Positions 8,606 through 17,439 of a stretch of 64,000 nt of DNA are shown one piece after another. The stretch comes from Roseibium sp. Sym1 (GTDB lineage Bacteria > Pseudomonadota > Alphaproteobacteria > Rhizobiales > Stappiaceae), in assembly GCF_027359675.1 (NCBI RefSeq), contig NZ_CP114786.1, positions 1,240,001 to 1,304,000 of the forward strand, in the 5' to 3' direction. The position numbers and the translations under genes are program-made. The notes beneath the pieces are model-generated. The model was given only the letters and a program-made list of their open reading frames with translations, searched no databases and was not told the origin of the DNA. Every line of letters starts with the position of its first letter. Within the stretch, counting starts at the first letter, position 1.

Positions 8606-9151
8606 TCAGGCAAGTCGCAAAGAAGCATAGGTTGTGAGCTCAACGCCTTCACTTACACGCTCAGACGCGAAAGACCAGCCCATTTTGGCTCCGTAATCAC
8701 TCATCAGTGTAAGCAGACCCAGCCCCGACCCGGAGGATTCCGGGTTAAGTGCATTTTCTTCAATGCGTTCCAACAACAGCTCCCCCGGCTCGCGTTCGAG
8801 CAAACCTGCAAGATGAGTCTGAAATTTTGTTGCGGTCTCCGGATCAACGCAATTGACGATCTGGATTTCGAACAGGTCCTCTTCAAGACTGCTGCGGATC
8901 TCTATGTCGCCGCCATGGCGGAACTTGACGGCATTTTCCAGGATCTCGTTGATCATGTAGCTGATGCTGTGGCGTGCATCGACAGCATCTATGCCTCGGC
9001 CACACGAACGGCTGAAATATTCGCCCAAAAAATCTGATGTGACACCGCAATGGTGCCAGCTCAATTCAAGGGGCTCGGCCCTCAAAGTGAGACAAAACCG
9101 CGTTGCATTGCCACCGTTCGATACGACGGCCTGTCCAAAATCCTCGACCAT
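8606..9151 (-). CDS. GHKL-type ATP-binding regulator (slr1658-type)
   Basis: 181 aa, resembling histidine-kinase-like ATPase domains of the partner-switching type without a phospho-acceptor domain. The N-box-like helix is MINEILENAVKF (about residues 66-77) and a late glycine-rich stretch SGSGLGLLTL corresponds to the G2 box. It starts 3 bp after the end of the SpoIIE phosphatase gene. It probably phosphorylates or sequesters the STAS protein encoded just downstream. It has a diverged paralogue at 12735-13256 in the same operon. Confidence 0.8.
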   Translation of the reverse strand: MVEDFGQAVVSNGGNATRFCLTLRAEPLELSWHHCGVTSDFLGEYFSRSCGRGIDAVDARHSISYMINEILENAVKFRHGGDIEIRSSLEEDLFEIQIVNCVDPETATKFQTHLAGLLEREPGELLLERIEENALNPESSGSGLGLLTLMSDYGAKMGWSFASERVSEGVELTTYASLRLA

Positions 9152-9154
9152 GCC

Positions 9155-11563
9155 TTACCTATGCTTCAGGACAACGAGCGTGATGTCATCAAATACCTTG
9201 TAGTTGCCAATATGCGACTTGACATCAGTTATGACCGCTTCGGCAATACCCTTTGCCGATTTTTCGCGGTTGTCATGTGCGCTTTGGCTGAGCCGGTCGA
9301 GGCCGAACATTTCGCCCTTCTCGTTCTCCGCCTCGGTGATGCCGTCGGTATGCAGGATCAGGACATCCTCCGGCCCGAAGGCCAGATCGAGGGTCGCCAC
9401 AAAGGGCAGGATATCCGCTTCGAGGCCGACCGGGAAACCGAGATCGATCGTGTCGATCCGCTCGGTGTCGCCATTGGCGCGGATGATCAGCACCTCCTCG
9501 TGCTGGCCGGACAGGGTCACCTTGCCGTTCTCGTAATCGACAAAGGCAAGGGTCAGATGCTTGTCCGAATTCGTCCGCGTGATGTTCTTGTAGACGGCCC
9601 GGTTGAGCACGTCGAGGAAGGCGACGGGGTCCCTGTCGCCCTGTTCCTGGAGGGCACGGGCGACCGACTGCACCATCAGCATCAAGACGCCGCTTTCCAG
9701 CCCGTGACCGGTGACGTCGCCGATGCCGACCTTGATGTGGTCGCCGTCGAACAGGACGTCATAGTAGTCGCCGCCAACCTCGTCGGCCGGCTCCATGAAG
9801 GCGGCGATTTCGATCTGCGGGATGACTTCCAGTTCGCTGCGCCGCGGCAGGACCATCTCCTGGATCCGCTTGGCAACGTCCAGCTCCGCACCGAGCCGGA
9901 GGTTTTCCGATTTCAGGCGCTCGTTGAGCGCGACGATCTCGCTGTTGGCAGTCTCCAGCTTCCGGGTACGCTCCTCGACGAGATTTTCGAGATTTTCCGT
10001 GTGGTAGCTGATTTCCTCGGCCATGTTGTTGAAGGCAAGGCCCACCGCCGCCACCTCGTCCCGGGTCGGGATGGCAACGCGCACGGAGTAGTCCTTGTTC
10101 TGCAGCGCCCTGGCCGCACCGGCCAGTTCGGACAGGCCCTTCGTGATGCGACCGGAAATGGCGTAGACAGCCAGCGTCACCACCAGCAGGCTGAACAGCA
10201 ACGCGGTGATCTGCCAGGACACGATCCGCTGCGTCGCGTCGGAGAGCTCCTGGCGCACTTCGTCAAGCGGCGCGTAGATCTCGTCGGTGGCGACCATGAA
10301 CCCGAGGGTGAGGTTTTCCGCGACGATCTTCTCGCCGTCCCACAGGTTGATCGGAGCCAGTTCCTTCAGGACGACCAGATAGCCTTCGCGGGCCTCGGCC
10401 CCGCCATGCTGTTCCACGCCGAGATGGATGGTTTCGAGCACCGTGCCGGTGTCATGCGGCAGCGCCATGTTGGCGACTTCCGGATATTCACTCTGGGACA
10501 GGTAACGGTTGATGCCGGTCACGCCCTGGCCTTCACCGCCGACGGACACCAGTCCAAGGGTCTTGGCGCCGGCCTCGCTGACGGCAAGGATGTTGCCGGA
10601 TGAGGAACTCAGGAATCCGAAGCCGGTCTCGGCGATCTTCACGTTCTCGACCAGGCTGGACAACTGGTCGAGCGTGATGTCGACCGCGGTCATGCCGGCG
10701 ACGTCCGTGCGCTCCGCGTTCCAGAGCGGGAAGAAAAAACTGACGATCTTGGCACCGGTGATGGCGTCGATATAGGGAGCCGTGCCGACTATGTCGCGGG
10801 GTACCGGCCGGTTGGCCGGGTCGGCAAGCCAGTCCTGCCAGCCTTCATAGACGCCGGGAAAGAAGAAATCCCAGAAATTGGCTTCGTTGTGTCCCGGGTA
10901 GAGCTTGTCGAAGGTCTGCGCCTGCTCCGTATAGGGCGTGGTGCGCATGATCGGCTTGTCCTTGGGGCCGACATAATAGAGTTGCAGCTTCGGCGACCCC
11001 GTCTTCATCATGCCCGGCGCGATCAGGTTGAAGGCGGAGCTGTCGGCGATCTCCTCGGCGACTTCGGGAAGTGGATTGCCTTCGTCGTCAAGCAGATAAC
11101 CCCAGACGCTGACAACCGACTCTCCGGGAGAATTCTGCGCCCAGCCGGCCTCCTTGTTGTAGACCAGCTTGTCGCCAAGCACCGGATCGCCTTCCACGGC
11201 AAGGCCGATCTCGGCTCCGGTGTCGTGATTGTCGATCAGGGTCTGCATCGAGGCGCCCAGCGCTTCGACTTCGGAAAACACCTGGTCAAGCAGCAGTTCG
11301 GTGCGCAGGCCCGTGGTGTCGATATATGTCCGCAGGTATTCCTCGGTGGCGTCGGTCAGACCCGTTTCCACCTTTTCCGTGGCATCCTTCGACAGGCGCT
11401 GCACGTTCCAGATGGCGACCCCGCCGGCCAGCATCAGATCGAACAGGACCGCGGCGCTCACCACCGCGATGAATTTCGCCCGGAAGCTGTGCCGGGAAAA
11501 CCGGCCAATCGCTTCCGGCTCCTGATTTTCCGGGGTCTCCTGGGTCACGTGTGTCACACTCAT
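9155..11563 (-). CDS. Membrane SpoIIE-type PP2C phosphatase with extracytoplasmic sensor and HAMP
   Basis: 802 aa from the ATG at 11563, which overlaps the upstream stop as ATGA. The order is: transmembrane helix about 31-52; a large periplasmic sensor (about 55-430, Cache-like); a second helix about 435-458; HAMP; a coiled coil to about 570 (RKLETANSEIVALNERL); and a C-terminal PP2C/SpoIIE domain. Metal-binding motifs are GGDYYD, GDVTGHG and LHTDG. The protein would dephosphorylate a STAS antagonist in response to an external signal. It is flanked on both sides by switch-kinase/STAS-type genes in one operon upstream of the T6SS. Confidence 0.9.
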   Translation of the reverse strand: MSVTHVTQETPENQEPEAIGRFSRHSFRAKFIAVVSAAVLFDLMLAGGVAIWNVQRLSKDATEKVETGLTDATEEYLRTYIDTTGLRTELLLDQVFSEVEALGASMQTLIDNHDTGAEIGLAVEGDPVLGDKLVYNKEAGWAQNSPGESVVSVWGYLLDDEGNPLPEVAEEIADSSAFNLIAPGMMKTGSPKLQLYYVGPKDKPIMRTTPYTEQAQTFDKLYPGHNEANFWDFFFPGVYEGWQDWLADPANRPVPRDIVGTAPYIDAITGAKIVSFFFPLWNAERTDVAGMTAVDITLDQLSSLVENVKIAETGFGFLSSSSGNILAVSEAGAKTLGLVSVGGEGQGVTGINRYLSQSEYPEVANMALPHDTGTVLETIHLGVEQHGGAEAREGYLVVLKELAPINLWDGEKIVAENLTLGFMVATDEIYAPLDEVRQELSDATQRIVSWQITALLFSLLVVTLAVYAISGRITKGLSELAGAARALQNKDYSVRVAIPTRDEVAAVGLAFNNMAEEISYHTENLENLVEERTRKLETANSEIVALNERLKSENLRLGAELDVAKRIQEMVLPRRSELEVIPQIEIAAFMEPADEVGGDYYDVLFDGDHIKVGIGDVTGHGLESGVLMLMVQSVARALQEQGDRDPVAFLDVLNRAVYKNITRTNSDKHLTLAFVDYENGKVTLSGQHEEVLIIRANGDTERIDTIDLGFPVGLEADILPFVATLDLAFGPEDVLILHTDGITEAENEKGEMFGLDRLSQSAHDNREKSAKGIAEAVITDVKSHIGNYKVFDDITLVVLKHR

Positions 11564-12738
11564 TTCGGTTTCCGTCCAGAGGCCACCCAAATCGGCCAGC
11601 CCGCATAGCCCTTGGGATGCAGCGCGGCAAAAATGTGATCCTGGAAGCCCTGCCGGAACTCGCGGATCTGCTCCTCGCTGTCGCCACGGTCCACGGCCAT
11701 CTGTCCCGCATAGACATCTTCCCAGGACTGGATGATGTCGGCAAAGTCCTGCGGATTGCCGTCAAGATTGGTCACCATGAAGGATTCCATCCTGATGTCC
11801 TCGAAGCCCGCATCCATCAGGTAGCGCCGGCTCTTGGGACCCAGCTCGATATCCATGTTGAAATGCGCCCACAGGCGCGCCAGTTCCGAATAGGTGCGCT
11901 GGATCGATTCGGACCGCGGTTCACCCAGGCAATGGGAATTCTTCTCATTGGTGATGTAGACCCGGCCGCCCGGCTTGCAGATCCGCAGCAGTTCCTTGAG
12001 GATCAGTTCGGGCCGGTCGAACACCTGCAGGGAATGGCGGCAGGTGACAAAATCGAACTGGTTGCTTTCAAGCAGCATGTCCGAGGCGTCGCCGAAGACG
12101 TAGTCGATGCCGCGTACGCCAAAATCGCCGGCCACCTTGCGCGCGTAGTCCAGGCTGGACCGGCTGTGATCGAGCGCAACGATCCGGTCAGGCTTGTATT
12201 CCTTCTGCATGAGAACGGCGAAATCGCCGATCCCGCAGCAGATGTCGGCAACCTGCATGCCGGGTTCCAGACCATGCCGTCCCAGCAGGTCACGCTCATG
12301 GTGCCAGGTCAGCTTGGTCTGCGTGCGCAGGATCGGAATGAAACCGCCCTCTTCCAGGAATGTCTGGCCCGGATAGAATTCATTGTCGTATTCACTGACC
12401 GTGATCTTGTCCGACATGGTCTCCAGGACCGCGAATTTCCGGGTCGCCCAACCGACCACGCTGGACGTCGTGACATGCACCTTCAGGTCGCTGCGCTTTC
12501 GCACCATGTCCAGGATCTTGCAGCCGAGCGCATGGAACGCGACGTTGTTCATGCGTACCAGCCGCCGGACATTCACATAGAACAGCCCGTTCACGCCCGA
12601 GACGGATTGTTCAAGCGCCGCGATGCAGTGGTTCAGTTCGTCCGCACGTTGCGGACGCAGGCTGCCGTGCAGGGAGAACTCCTGATCATTCTCGTTGTAG
12701 GTCCACTGGAACGCCTGCGTCATATTCTCTGCGATCAT
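11560..12738 (-). CDS. STAS-like (slr1659-type) domain fused to SAM-dependent methyltransferase
   Basis: 392 aa in two parts. Residues 1-120 align by eye with the small STAS-like protein at 8236-8574 (EFSLHGSLRP against AIHYEGTMRL; DLKVHV against DVGVRV), but the phospho-acceptor SS is replaced by NN in RMNNVAFHALG. Residues about 150-390 are a class I methyltransferase: VADICCGIGDFAV is the SAM-binding glycine motif, followed by VALDHS and FDFVTCRHSL. It overlaps both neighbours by 4 bp. A methyltransferase directly tied to a partner-switching domain is unusual; the target is unknown. Confidence 0.85.
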   Translation of the reverse strand: MIAENMTQAFQWTYNENDQEFSLHGSLRPQRADELNHCIAALEQSVSGVNGLFYVNVRRLVRMNNVAFHALGCKILDMVRKRSDLKVHVTTSSVVGWATRKFAVLETMSDKITVSEYDNEFYPGQTFLEEGGFIPILRTQTKLTWHHERDLLGRHGLEPGMQVADICCGIGDFAVLMQKEYKPDRIVALDHSRSSLDYARKVAGDFGVRGIDYVFGDASDMLLESNQFDFVTCRHSLQVFDRPELILKELLRICKPGGRVYITNEKNSHCLGEPRSESIQRTYSELARLWAHFNMDIELGPKSRRYLMDAGFEDIRMESFMVTNLDGNPQDFADIIQSWEDVYAGQMAVDRGDSEEQIREFRQGFQDHIFAALHPKGYAGWPIWVASGRKPK

Positions 12739-13256
12739 TCTTTTTCGTCCTCGAGCGCAAGGTCCGCAATCAGACGCATCCGTCCGTCTTCACATCTGTC
12801 AATGGCAAGCCTGGCACCGTAATCGACGCTCAACTCCAGGAGGCCGAGGCTTGCACCAGGCTCCTCGTCCGCAAACAGGGCTTCCAGGTAAAGGGCTTCG
12901 GCATCGTCGCCTCCGGCTTTCCCGATCACGTCCCTGTAGACATCATAGGTCGCCTCGTCCGCCGGGAAGGTCAGGATGACCCTGTCCAGGTTGCCCCGGC
13001 GCTGAACCGCACATTCCATCTTTCCGCTGTCACCATGCGTCCGGTAGACGGCTTCCAGCAACTCGTTGAGCGCAGAGGAATACAGGTTCGAAAAAAGCAG
13101 GGAGTCGAGCCGGTTGTGGCTCACCATGCGGGCGATATAGCCGGACATGAGATCGCAATGCGTCCAATCCGAGCAGAAATCCTTGATATCCAGGTCGAGG
13201 TGAATCATCTGCGGCAATTCGGAATTTTGTGACAAGCCTTCAGAAGGTGCCTGCAT
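12735..13256 (-). CDS. GHKL-like ATP-binding switch regulator, diverged paralogue
   Basis: 173 aa from the ATG at 13256, preceded by GGGGGA; the upstream open frame runs antisense to a real gene. It resembles the 8606-9151 product: SSALNELLEAVYRTHGDSG matches the N-box region and SLGLLELSVDYGAR matches the later GLLTLMSDYGAK block. The classical asparagine of the N-box is not obvious (NELLEAVY), so ATP binding is uncertain. It is the first gene of the operon running down to about 7778, with its promoter in the 13257-13505 divergent region. Confidence 0.75.
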   Translation of the reverse strand: MQAPSEGLSQNSELPQMIHLDLDIKDFCSDWTHCDLMSGYIARMVSHNRLDSLLFSNLYSSALNELLEAVYRTHGDSGKMECAVQRRGNLDRVILTFPADEATYDVYRDVIGKAGGDDAEALYLEALFADEEPGASLGLLELSVDYGARLAIDRCEDGRMRLIADLALEDEKE

Positions 13257-13505
13257 TGTTATTCCCCCGTTGGCGTAATCCATCGCACCTTGGTCACGGT
13301 ACGGTACAGTTATACAAAGAATACGGAAATTACGGCCGATATCACGCGTGTCATAGATAATTCGTGTATTTAACAATACGGTGTCGCTCATTAACAAGGA
13401 TATATCAACAGCGATTGCCCCATTGTTTTCTGCCTGATTAATATGGAACCAAAGTCTTGATCTAAGGTTTCCGCCCCGTCTCCCTGACGGCATCGTAGGT
13501 ATATC
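13257..13505. promoter_or_regulatory. AT-rich divergent intergenic region
   Basis: 249 bp between the two outward-facing partner-switching transcription units. It is clearly richer in A+T than the flanking genes. It must carry promoters for both directions, but I cannot pick out convincing -35/-10 or -24/-12 elements by eye. The short repeat ACGGTACGGTAC lies near 13298. Confidence 0.5.
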
Positions 13506-14432
13506 ATGACCCCTAGCAACAAATTCGGTGCCGAGGCCGCCGCTTCGAACCCCGCGGACGAGCTTGCCCTGCTGCGCAAGGAACTTGAGGAATTGCGCGC
13601 CGAACACGACGATCTCAAGCTGCTTTACGAAGCCACCATCGAGCATGGCGAAGCCGTGGAAGACCAGCTGGCCGAATACAACATCCTGCTGACCAAAACC
13701 CAGGAACGGCTCGAATCGGAACTTCGCGACGCGGGCAACTATGTCTATTCGATCCTGCCCGAAAAAAGGCCGGTGTCCCCGCATGCCGACTGGCTGCTGG
13801 TGCCGTCGACCGAACTCGGCGGTGATTCGTTCGGCTATCACGATCTGGATGACGACCATTTCGCGATCTACCTGATCGACGTGTGCGGCCACGGGGTGGG
13901 GGCCGCGCTGCTGTCGGTCGCCATCATCAACGTGCTGCGGGCCAATGCGCTGGTCGGCACGGATTTTCGCAATCCATCGGACGTCCTGGCAAAACTCAAC
14001 AACGCCTTTCCGATGGAACGGCAGAACAACATGTTCTTCACGATCTGGTACGGCGTCTACCAGCGCTCGAGCGGGCTCATGTCCTACGCCTCCGGCGGCC
14101 ATCCCGCCGCCATCCACCTGAGGCCGGCCTCCGGCACATTTGACGTGACCGGCCTGGGCACACCGGACGGCATGGTGATCGGCGCCATGCCGGACATGGC
14201 CTTCGACGGCGGCTCGTTCCGGATGCTGCCGGGGGACAAGCTGCTGGTGATCAGCGACGGCACCTACGAGATCGAGGACGAGACGGGAACGACACTGACC
14301 TGGGCTCAGCTGGCCGACAAGATCCGGACCACGGATGCCCCGGTGTCCCGGTCGATCTACGACTGGCTCGCCGAGTTCAACGACAAGGCGCCGCTTCCGG
14401 ATGATTTTTCCATGATGGAGTTTTCTTTCTAG
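13506..14432 (+). CDS. Soluble SpoIIE-type PP2C phosphatase with N-terminal coiled coil
   Basis: 308 aa, cytoplasmic. Residues about 18-75 form a heptad-rich coiled coil (ALLRKELEELRAEHDDL), followed by the PP2C/SpoIIE fold from about 95. Metal-site motifs are ELGGDSFGY, IDVCGHGVGAALLS and VISDGTYE. It is divergent from the membrane phosphatase operon and convergent with a separate anti-sigma-type kinase and STAS pair, so this region holds two phosphatases and several possible partners. Likely substrate: the phosphorylated STAS protein encoded at 15011-15376. Confidence 0.88.
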   Translation: MTPSNKFGAEAAASNPADELALLRKELEELRAEHDDLKLLYEATIEHGEAVEDQLAEYNILLTKTQERLESELRDAGNYVYSILPEKRPVSPHADWLLVPSTELGGDSFGYHDLDDDHFAIYLIDVCGHGVGAALLSVAIINVLRANALVGTDFRNPSDVLAKLNNAFPMERQNNMFFTIWYGVYQRSSGLMSYASGGHPAAIHLRPASGTFDVTGLGTPDGMVIGAMPDMAFDGGSFRMLPGDKLLVISDGTYEIEDETGTTLTWAQLADKIRTTDAPVSRSIYDWLAEFNDKAPLPDDFSMMEFSF

Positions 14433-14477
14433 GCAACCGCGGTTTCGGCGGGACCTCCGTCTCCAGTGTGCGGCCGC

Positions 14478-14537
14478 TAGGCCGTGTGACCAATTTTCGG
14501 GCGGCGCTGCCAATCGTTAATTGGTCACTACGGCCTA
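14478..14537. terminator. Bidirectional hairpin terminator between convergent genes
   Basis: An inverted repeat with arms at 14478-14495 (TAGGCCGTGTGACCAATT) and 14519-14537 (AATTGGTCACTACGGCCTA) pairs over 18 bp with a single bulge. It lies between the convergent phosphatase and switch-kinase genes, and its right arm includes the TAG stop of the latter. The arm symmetry, with AATT/TTAA next to the loop, suggests termination in both directions. Confidence 0.75.
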
Positions 14538-14996
14538 GTCCTCACCGGCGCGCGGAACGAGGACGGTCGTGCGGTTGGTGTCCCCGACCCGCTCATGGCG
14601 CACCTCGTCCGACAACTGGTGCACGAGAAACAGGCCCAGGCCCCCGATGTCCCGTTGTTCGACTGTCCCGGCGAGGTCCGGAGCAAAGGGATCCGCGCCA
14701 TTGTCATAGGGCGCCGCGCGGTCGGTCAGTGTCAGCTCGACATGATTTTTTTCCAGGGCGGCGGAAATGGCAATCTCGTCCGCGCGGCCTTCCGGATAAC
14801 CGTAGGCAACCGTGTTGCTGAACAGTTCCTCGACAATCAGCAACAGTGTCCGGCGAACGGCGTCCGGCAGGTCGGCACCCGCGGCGAGGGCCTCCACCGC
14901 GGCATAGACAGCCGGCAGGTCCGCCAGGTCGTTTCGAACTGTTACTGTTTCCACATGTGCCACTGATTGGTGCCCTGTCGGTCGACTGTCGCTCAC
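14535..14996 (-). CDS. Anti-sigma-type serine kinase, HATPase_c_2 (RsbW/SpoIIAB-like)
   Basis: 153 aa, GHKL ATPase of the RsbW class. The N-box is visible as IVEELFSNTVAYGY (about residues 53-66), the G1 aspartate in LTDRAAPYDN and the G2 box in GGLGLFLVHQL. These kinases phosphorylate the serine of a STAS antagonist and may bind a sigma factor or another target. The partner STAS gene lies immediately upstream (14 bp), on the same strand. No sigma factor gene is visible nearby, so the output may be a T6SS or other effector protein. Confidence 0.9.
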   Translation of the reverse strand: MSDSRPTGHQSVAHVETVTVRNDLADLPAVYAAVEALAAGADLPDAVRRTLLLIVEELFSNTVAYGYPEGRADEIAISAALEKNHVELTLTDRAAPYDNGADPFAPDLAGTVEQRDIGGLGLFLVHQLSDEVRHERVGDTNRTTVLVPRAGED

Positions 14997-15010
14997 GGCC
15001 AGGTCGTCCT

Positions 15011-15376
15011 TCAGCCCGGCCGTCCGGCAAGCTCCTTCGCTGCCTCCAGCGTGTCGGCGACGGCAAGAATTTTCAGAAATCCCGAAATTTTCAGGACGTC
15101 GACAACCGAAGGGTTCACCTGAAAAAGGACAAGCTTGCTTCCCGACGGCGCAAGCAGCTTGGCGATGATGAGAAGGGACCTCAGACCGAAGCTGGTGACA
15201 TAGTCGACCTTTTCCATGTCGACCAGGAGCGTTCCCGCCTTCTGGTCGACAAGGTTCTTCAGATAGGCTTCGAACGTCTTTGCACTCAATGTGTCCAGCT
15301 TGCCTGCGGGACGCACGACGGCAAATCCGCCGCCGGTTTCATGATCTATCGTGATGTCTGCGACTTCTGCGGTCAT
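15011..15376 (-). CDS. STAS domain anti-sigma factor antagonist
   Basis: 121 aa from the ATG at 15376, preceded by GGGAACTGGAA; a GTG seven codons upstream is the alternative. The STAS core has VDYVTSFGLRSLLIIAK, with the serine in the position phosphorylated in SpoIIAA/RsbV. Together with the kinase downstream and the soluble phosphatase facing it, it makes a full partner-switching module. It is divergent from tssA, sharing a 207-bp upstream region. Confidence 0.9.
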   Translation of the reverse strand: MTAEVADITIDHETGGGFAVVRPAGKLDTLSAKTFEAYLKNLVDQKAGTLLVDMEKVDYVTSFGLRSLLIIAKLLAPSGSKLVLFQVNPSVVDVLKISGFLKILAVADTLEAAKELAGRPG

Positions 15377-15583
15377 TTCCAGTTCCCGGATATGCACAGG
15401 CGCCGCTGTGGATCAAAGCGCGCCGTGCGATAAGTGTTTCACCTGTTTCGCTGCGTTCGAGCATAAATTGAGCCGCAAACCTGTACACTTTATAAAGGTG
15501 CCGCACCTGAAACGCTATGAGATTGCGAATCAGTATAGTTATCGGATGCTCTAACGTCCGTTCCCTTGATCCGGAGTGCCCCG

Positions 15584-17272
15584 ATGGCCGACGCTGACCC
15601 TTTGGCAACACTCGACGACCCCCGGGCCGGCGTGGGCCGCGCCGCGCTGGACAATCCGGACGCCCAGGAGGAGTTTCGCGACTCCCCGGAATTCGAGGAA
15701 CTGGAAACCGAATTCCGCAAGATGGAAACCGGCGGACCGAACGCCGTCAAGTGGAAGCAGCTCAACGAAGAGACCATCAAGGTGCTGCAGACGACGTCAA
15801 AGGATCTCGTCCTGGCGACCCGTCTGGCATTCGGGCTGTTCGAGGAGGAAGGCTATCCCGGGCTTGCAACGGGCCTGGTCATCCTGCGTGACATGTCCGA
15901 GGCCCATTGGGAAACCATGGTCCCGCCCGTGCGCCGCGAACGGGGCCGGGCCGGCGCCTATGACTGGCTTGCCGAAAAACTCGCCCCGATGGTCGAGGCC
16001 AGAAACCCGGACGGCCAGTTCAACCGGGAAATCTACATCGCCAACGACGCCCTGCTGGAGCTGGATACGGCGCTCGAGCAGAAGATGACCAAGTCCCAGG
16101 TTGCGCTGGGTCCGCTGGTGCGGGCCCTGCGCCCCTACGCCAAGGACGCCAGGGCCGCGCTGGAAGAGGAAAGGAAGGCGGCGGAAGCCGCCGCCGCACC
16201 GGAACGGGAACCGGAGGAAGCTCCGGCCGATGAAGCGCCCGCAGAGGCCGCGGCTCCAGCTCCGGCCCCCGCCGCCGACCAGGCCGCGCCGGCGCCTGCC
16301 CGGCCGGCGCCACAACCGGCAGCCGCCCCGGCGGCACCGGCAGCGGAAATCGCGGTGGACACGTCCAGTGCCGCCTCGGCGATGCAGGCCGTTTTCAACG
16401 CCGCCACCAAGGCGGCGACGGCGGTCAGGCACCAGGCGCCGACCGACGCGCGCGGCTATTACGCCGCCCGTTTCGCCCTGTGGGGCCGGATCGAGACACT
16501 GCCGCCGAGCACCGACGGCAAGACCGCGCTGCCGCCACCGCAGAAGACCAAGATATCCGAGCTCGCGGCCCTGAAAGGCGCCGGCAACCACGAAGGCCTG
16601 ATCGCGTCGGCCGAATCCGCGTTCATCGCCTCTCCCTTCTGGCTGGACGCCCAGTTTCATCTGGCGACGGCCATGCAGGAGGCCGGAGACGCGTACGCGG
16701 CCGCCCGCAGACTGGTGACCGGAGAACTGTCCTGCCTGCTGCAACGCTTTCCGGACCTTGTCTCCATGACCTTCAGCGACGGCACCGCCTTTGCCGGCGT
16801 GGAAACCAGGGACTGGATCGCGCAGGACGTGCAGGCCGGTAGTGAAGGCAGCGGTGGCGGCGGCAGTTCCGAGCTGGACCGCGTCTTCTCCGAGGCGTGC
16901 CAACTTGCGATTGCAGGCAAGACAACCGCCGGCCTTGCCACGCTCAAGCAACACCTGGCCACGCGCGGGGCCGGACGCGACTGGTTCCGGACACAGCTCA
17001 GGATCGGAGACTTCTGCCTTCGGTTCGAGTTGATTCAACCGCTTTTTGCCCTGCTCAGCTCCTTGCGGACTATCGCTGCGGAACGTGATCTGGCACACTG
17101 GGAACCGGATCTAGCGGTCGCTCTCGCACGGCTCTCCTGGCAGAGCCTCGGGCACAAGAATGTGAAACAGTTTCTGCCGGACGCTGAAGCTCTCCAGATT
17201 CGAACCAGCGTCATGGAAACACTCTCGCTGCTGGACGTGGGAACGGCAGCTGAATTGACGGGCCGAAAGTAA
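15584..17272 (+). CDS. tssA: Type VI secretion protein TssA
   Basis: 562 aa, the cap/organiser that recruits baseplate and sheath during T6SS assembly. The N-terminal ImpA_N domain (about 20-150) includes the conserved NWLEKLAP-like segment AYDWLAEKLAP. An Ala/Pro-rich linker covers about 185-265, and a VasJ-like C-terminal domain follows. The ATG at 15584 is chosen because GGAG lies 7 bp upstream; a TTG six codons earlier lacks this spacing. It opens the main T6SS operon, divergent from the STAS gene. Confidence 0.92.
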   Translation: MADADPLATLDDPRAGVGRAALDNPDAQEEFRDSPEFEELETEFRKMETGGPNAVKWKQLNEETIKVLQTTSKDLVLATRLAFGLFEEEGYPGLATGLVILRDMSEAHWETMVPPVRRERGRAGAYDWLAEKLAPMVEARNPDGQFNREIYIANDALLELDTALEQKMTKSQVALGPLVRALRPYAKDARAALEEERKAAEAAAAPEREPEEAPADEAPAEAAAPAPAPAADQAAPAPARPAPQPAAAPAAPAAEIAVDTSSAASAMQAVFNAATKAATAVRHQAPTDARGYYAARFALWGRIETLPPSTDGKTALPPPQKTKISELAALKGAGNHEGLIASAESAFIASPFWLDAQFHLATAMQEAGDAYAAARRLVTGELSCLLQRFPDLVSMTFSDGTAFAGVETRDWIAQDVQAGSEGSGGGGSSELDRVFSEACQLAIAGKTTAGLATLKQHLATRGAGRDWFRTQLRIGDFCLRFELIQPLFALLSSLRTIAAERDLAHWEPDLAVALARLSWQSLGHKNVKQFLPDAEALQIRTSVMETLSLLDVGTAAELTGRK

Positions 17273-17439
17273 TCTTAACGTATCCTTAAGTTGAAACGCC
17301 AAAATTCTCAGACATCTAAACAGAACTGACACATAGTCGCATTAGGAACCAAACGGGAATTATCTGATCTCGAGGCAAGAAGGCGCCGGAAGAATTGTTT
17401 GCAGCGCTCGACAGCCGGTCTGACCACGGGGGACATTAA
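17273..17439. other. Intergenic region before tssB
   Basis: 167 bp, lower in G+C than its surroundings. It probably holds an extra promoter for the abundant sheath genes, since all later junctions in the operon are tighter. I see no consensus sigma-54 element: the closest (CTGACACATAGTCGCAT, about 17326-17342) has a one-base spacing error and a GA instead of GG. Confidence 0.35.

Noticed and set aside
15797..17098. Long minus-strand open frame opposite tssA, and similar ones opposite tssC (17736-19547) and fadJ (61227-63359)
   Set aside because: They lie wholly antisense to well-recognised genes; in high-GC DNA the antisense frame stays open because of codon bias. Their translations are low-complexity and match no family.
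17326..17342. Possible sigma-54 promoter before tssB
   Set aside because: The conserved GG is GA and the spacing between the two elements is one base short, so it does not meet the consensus.
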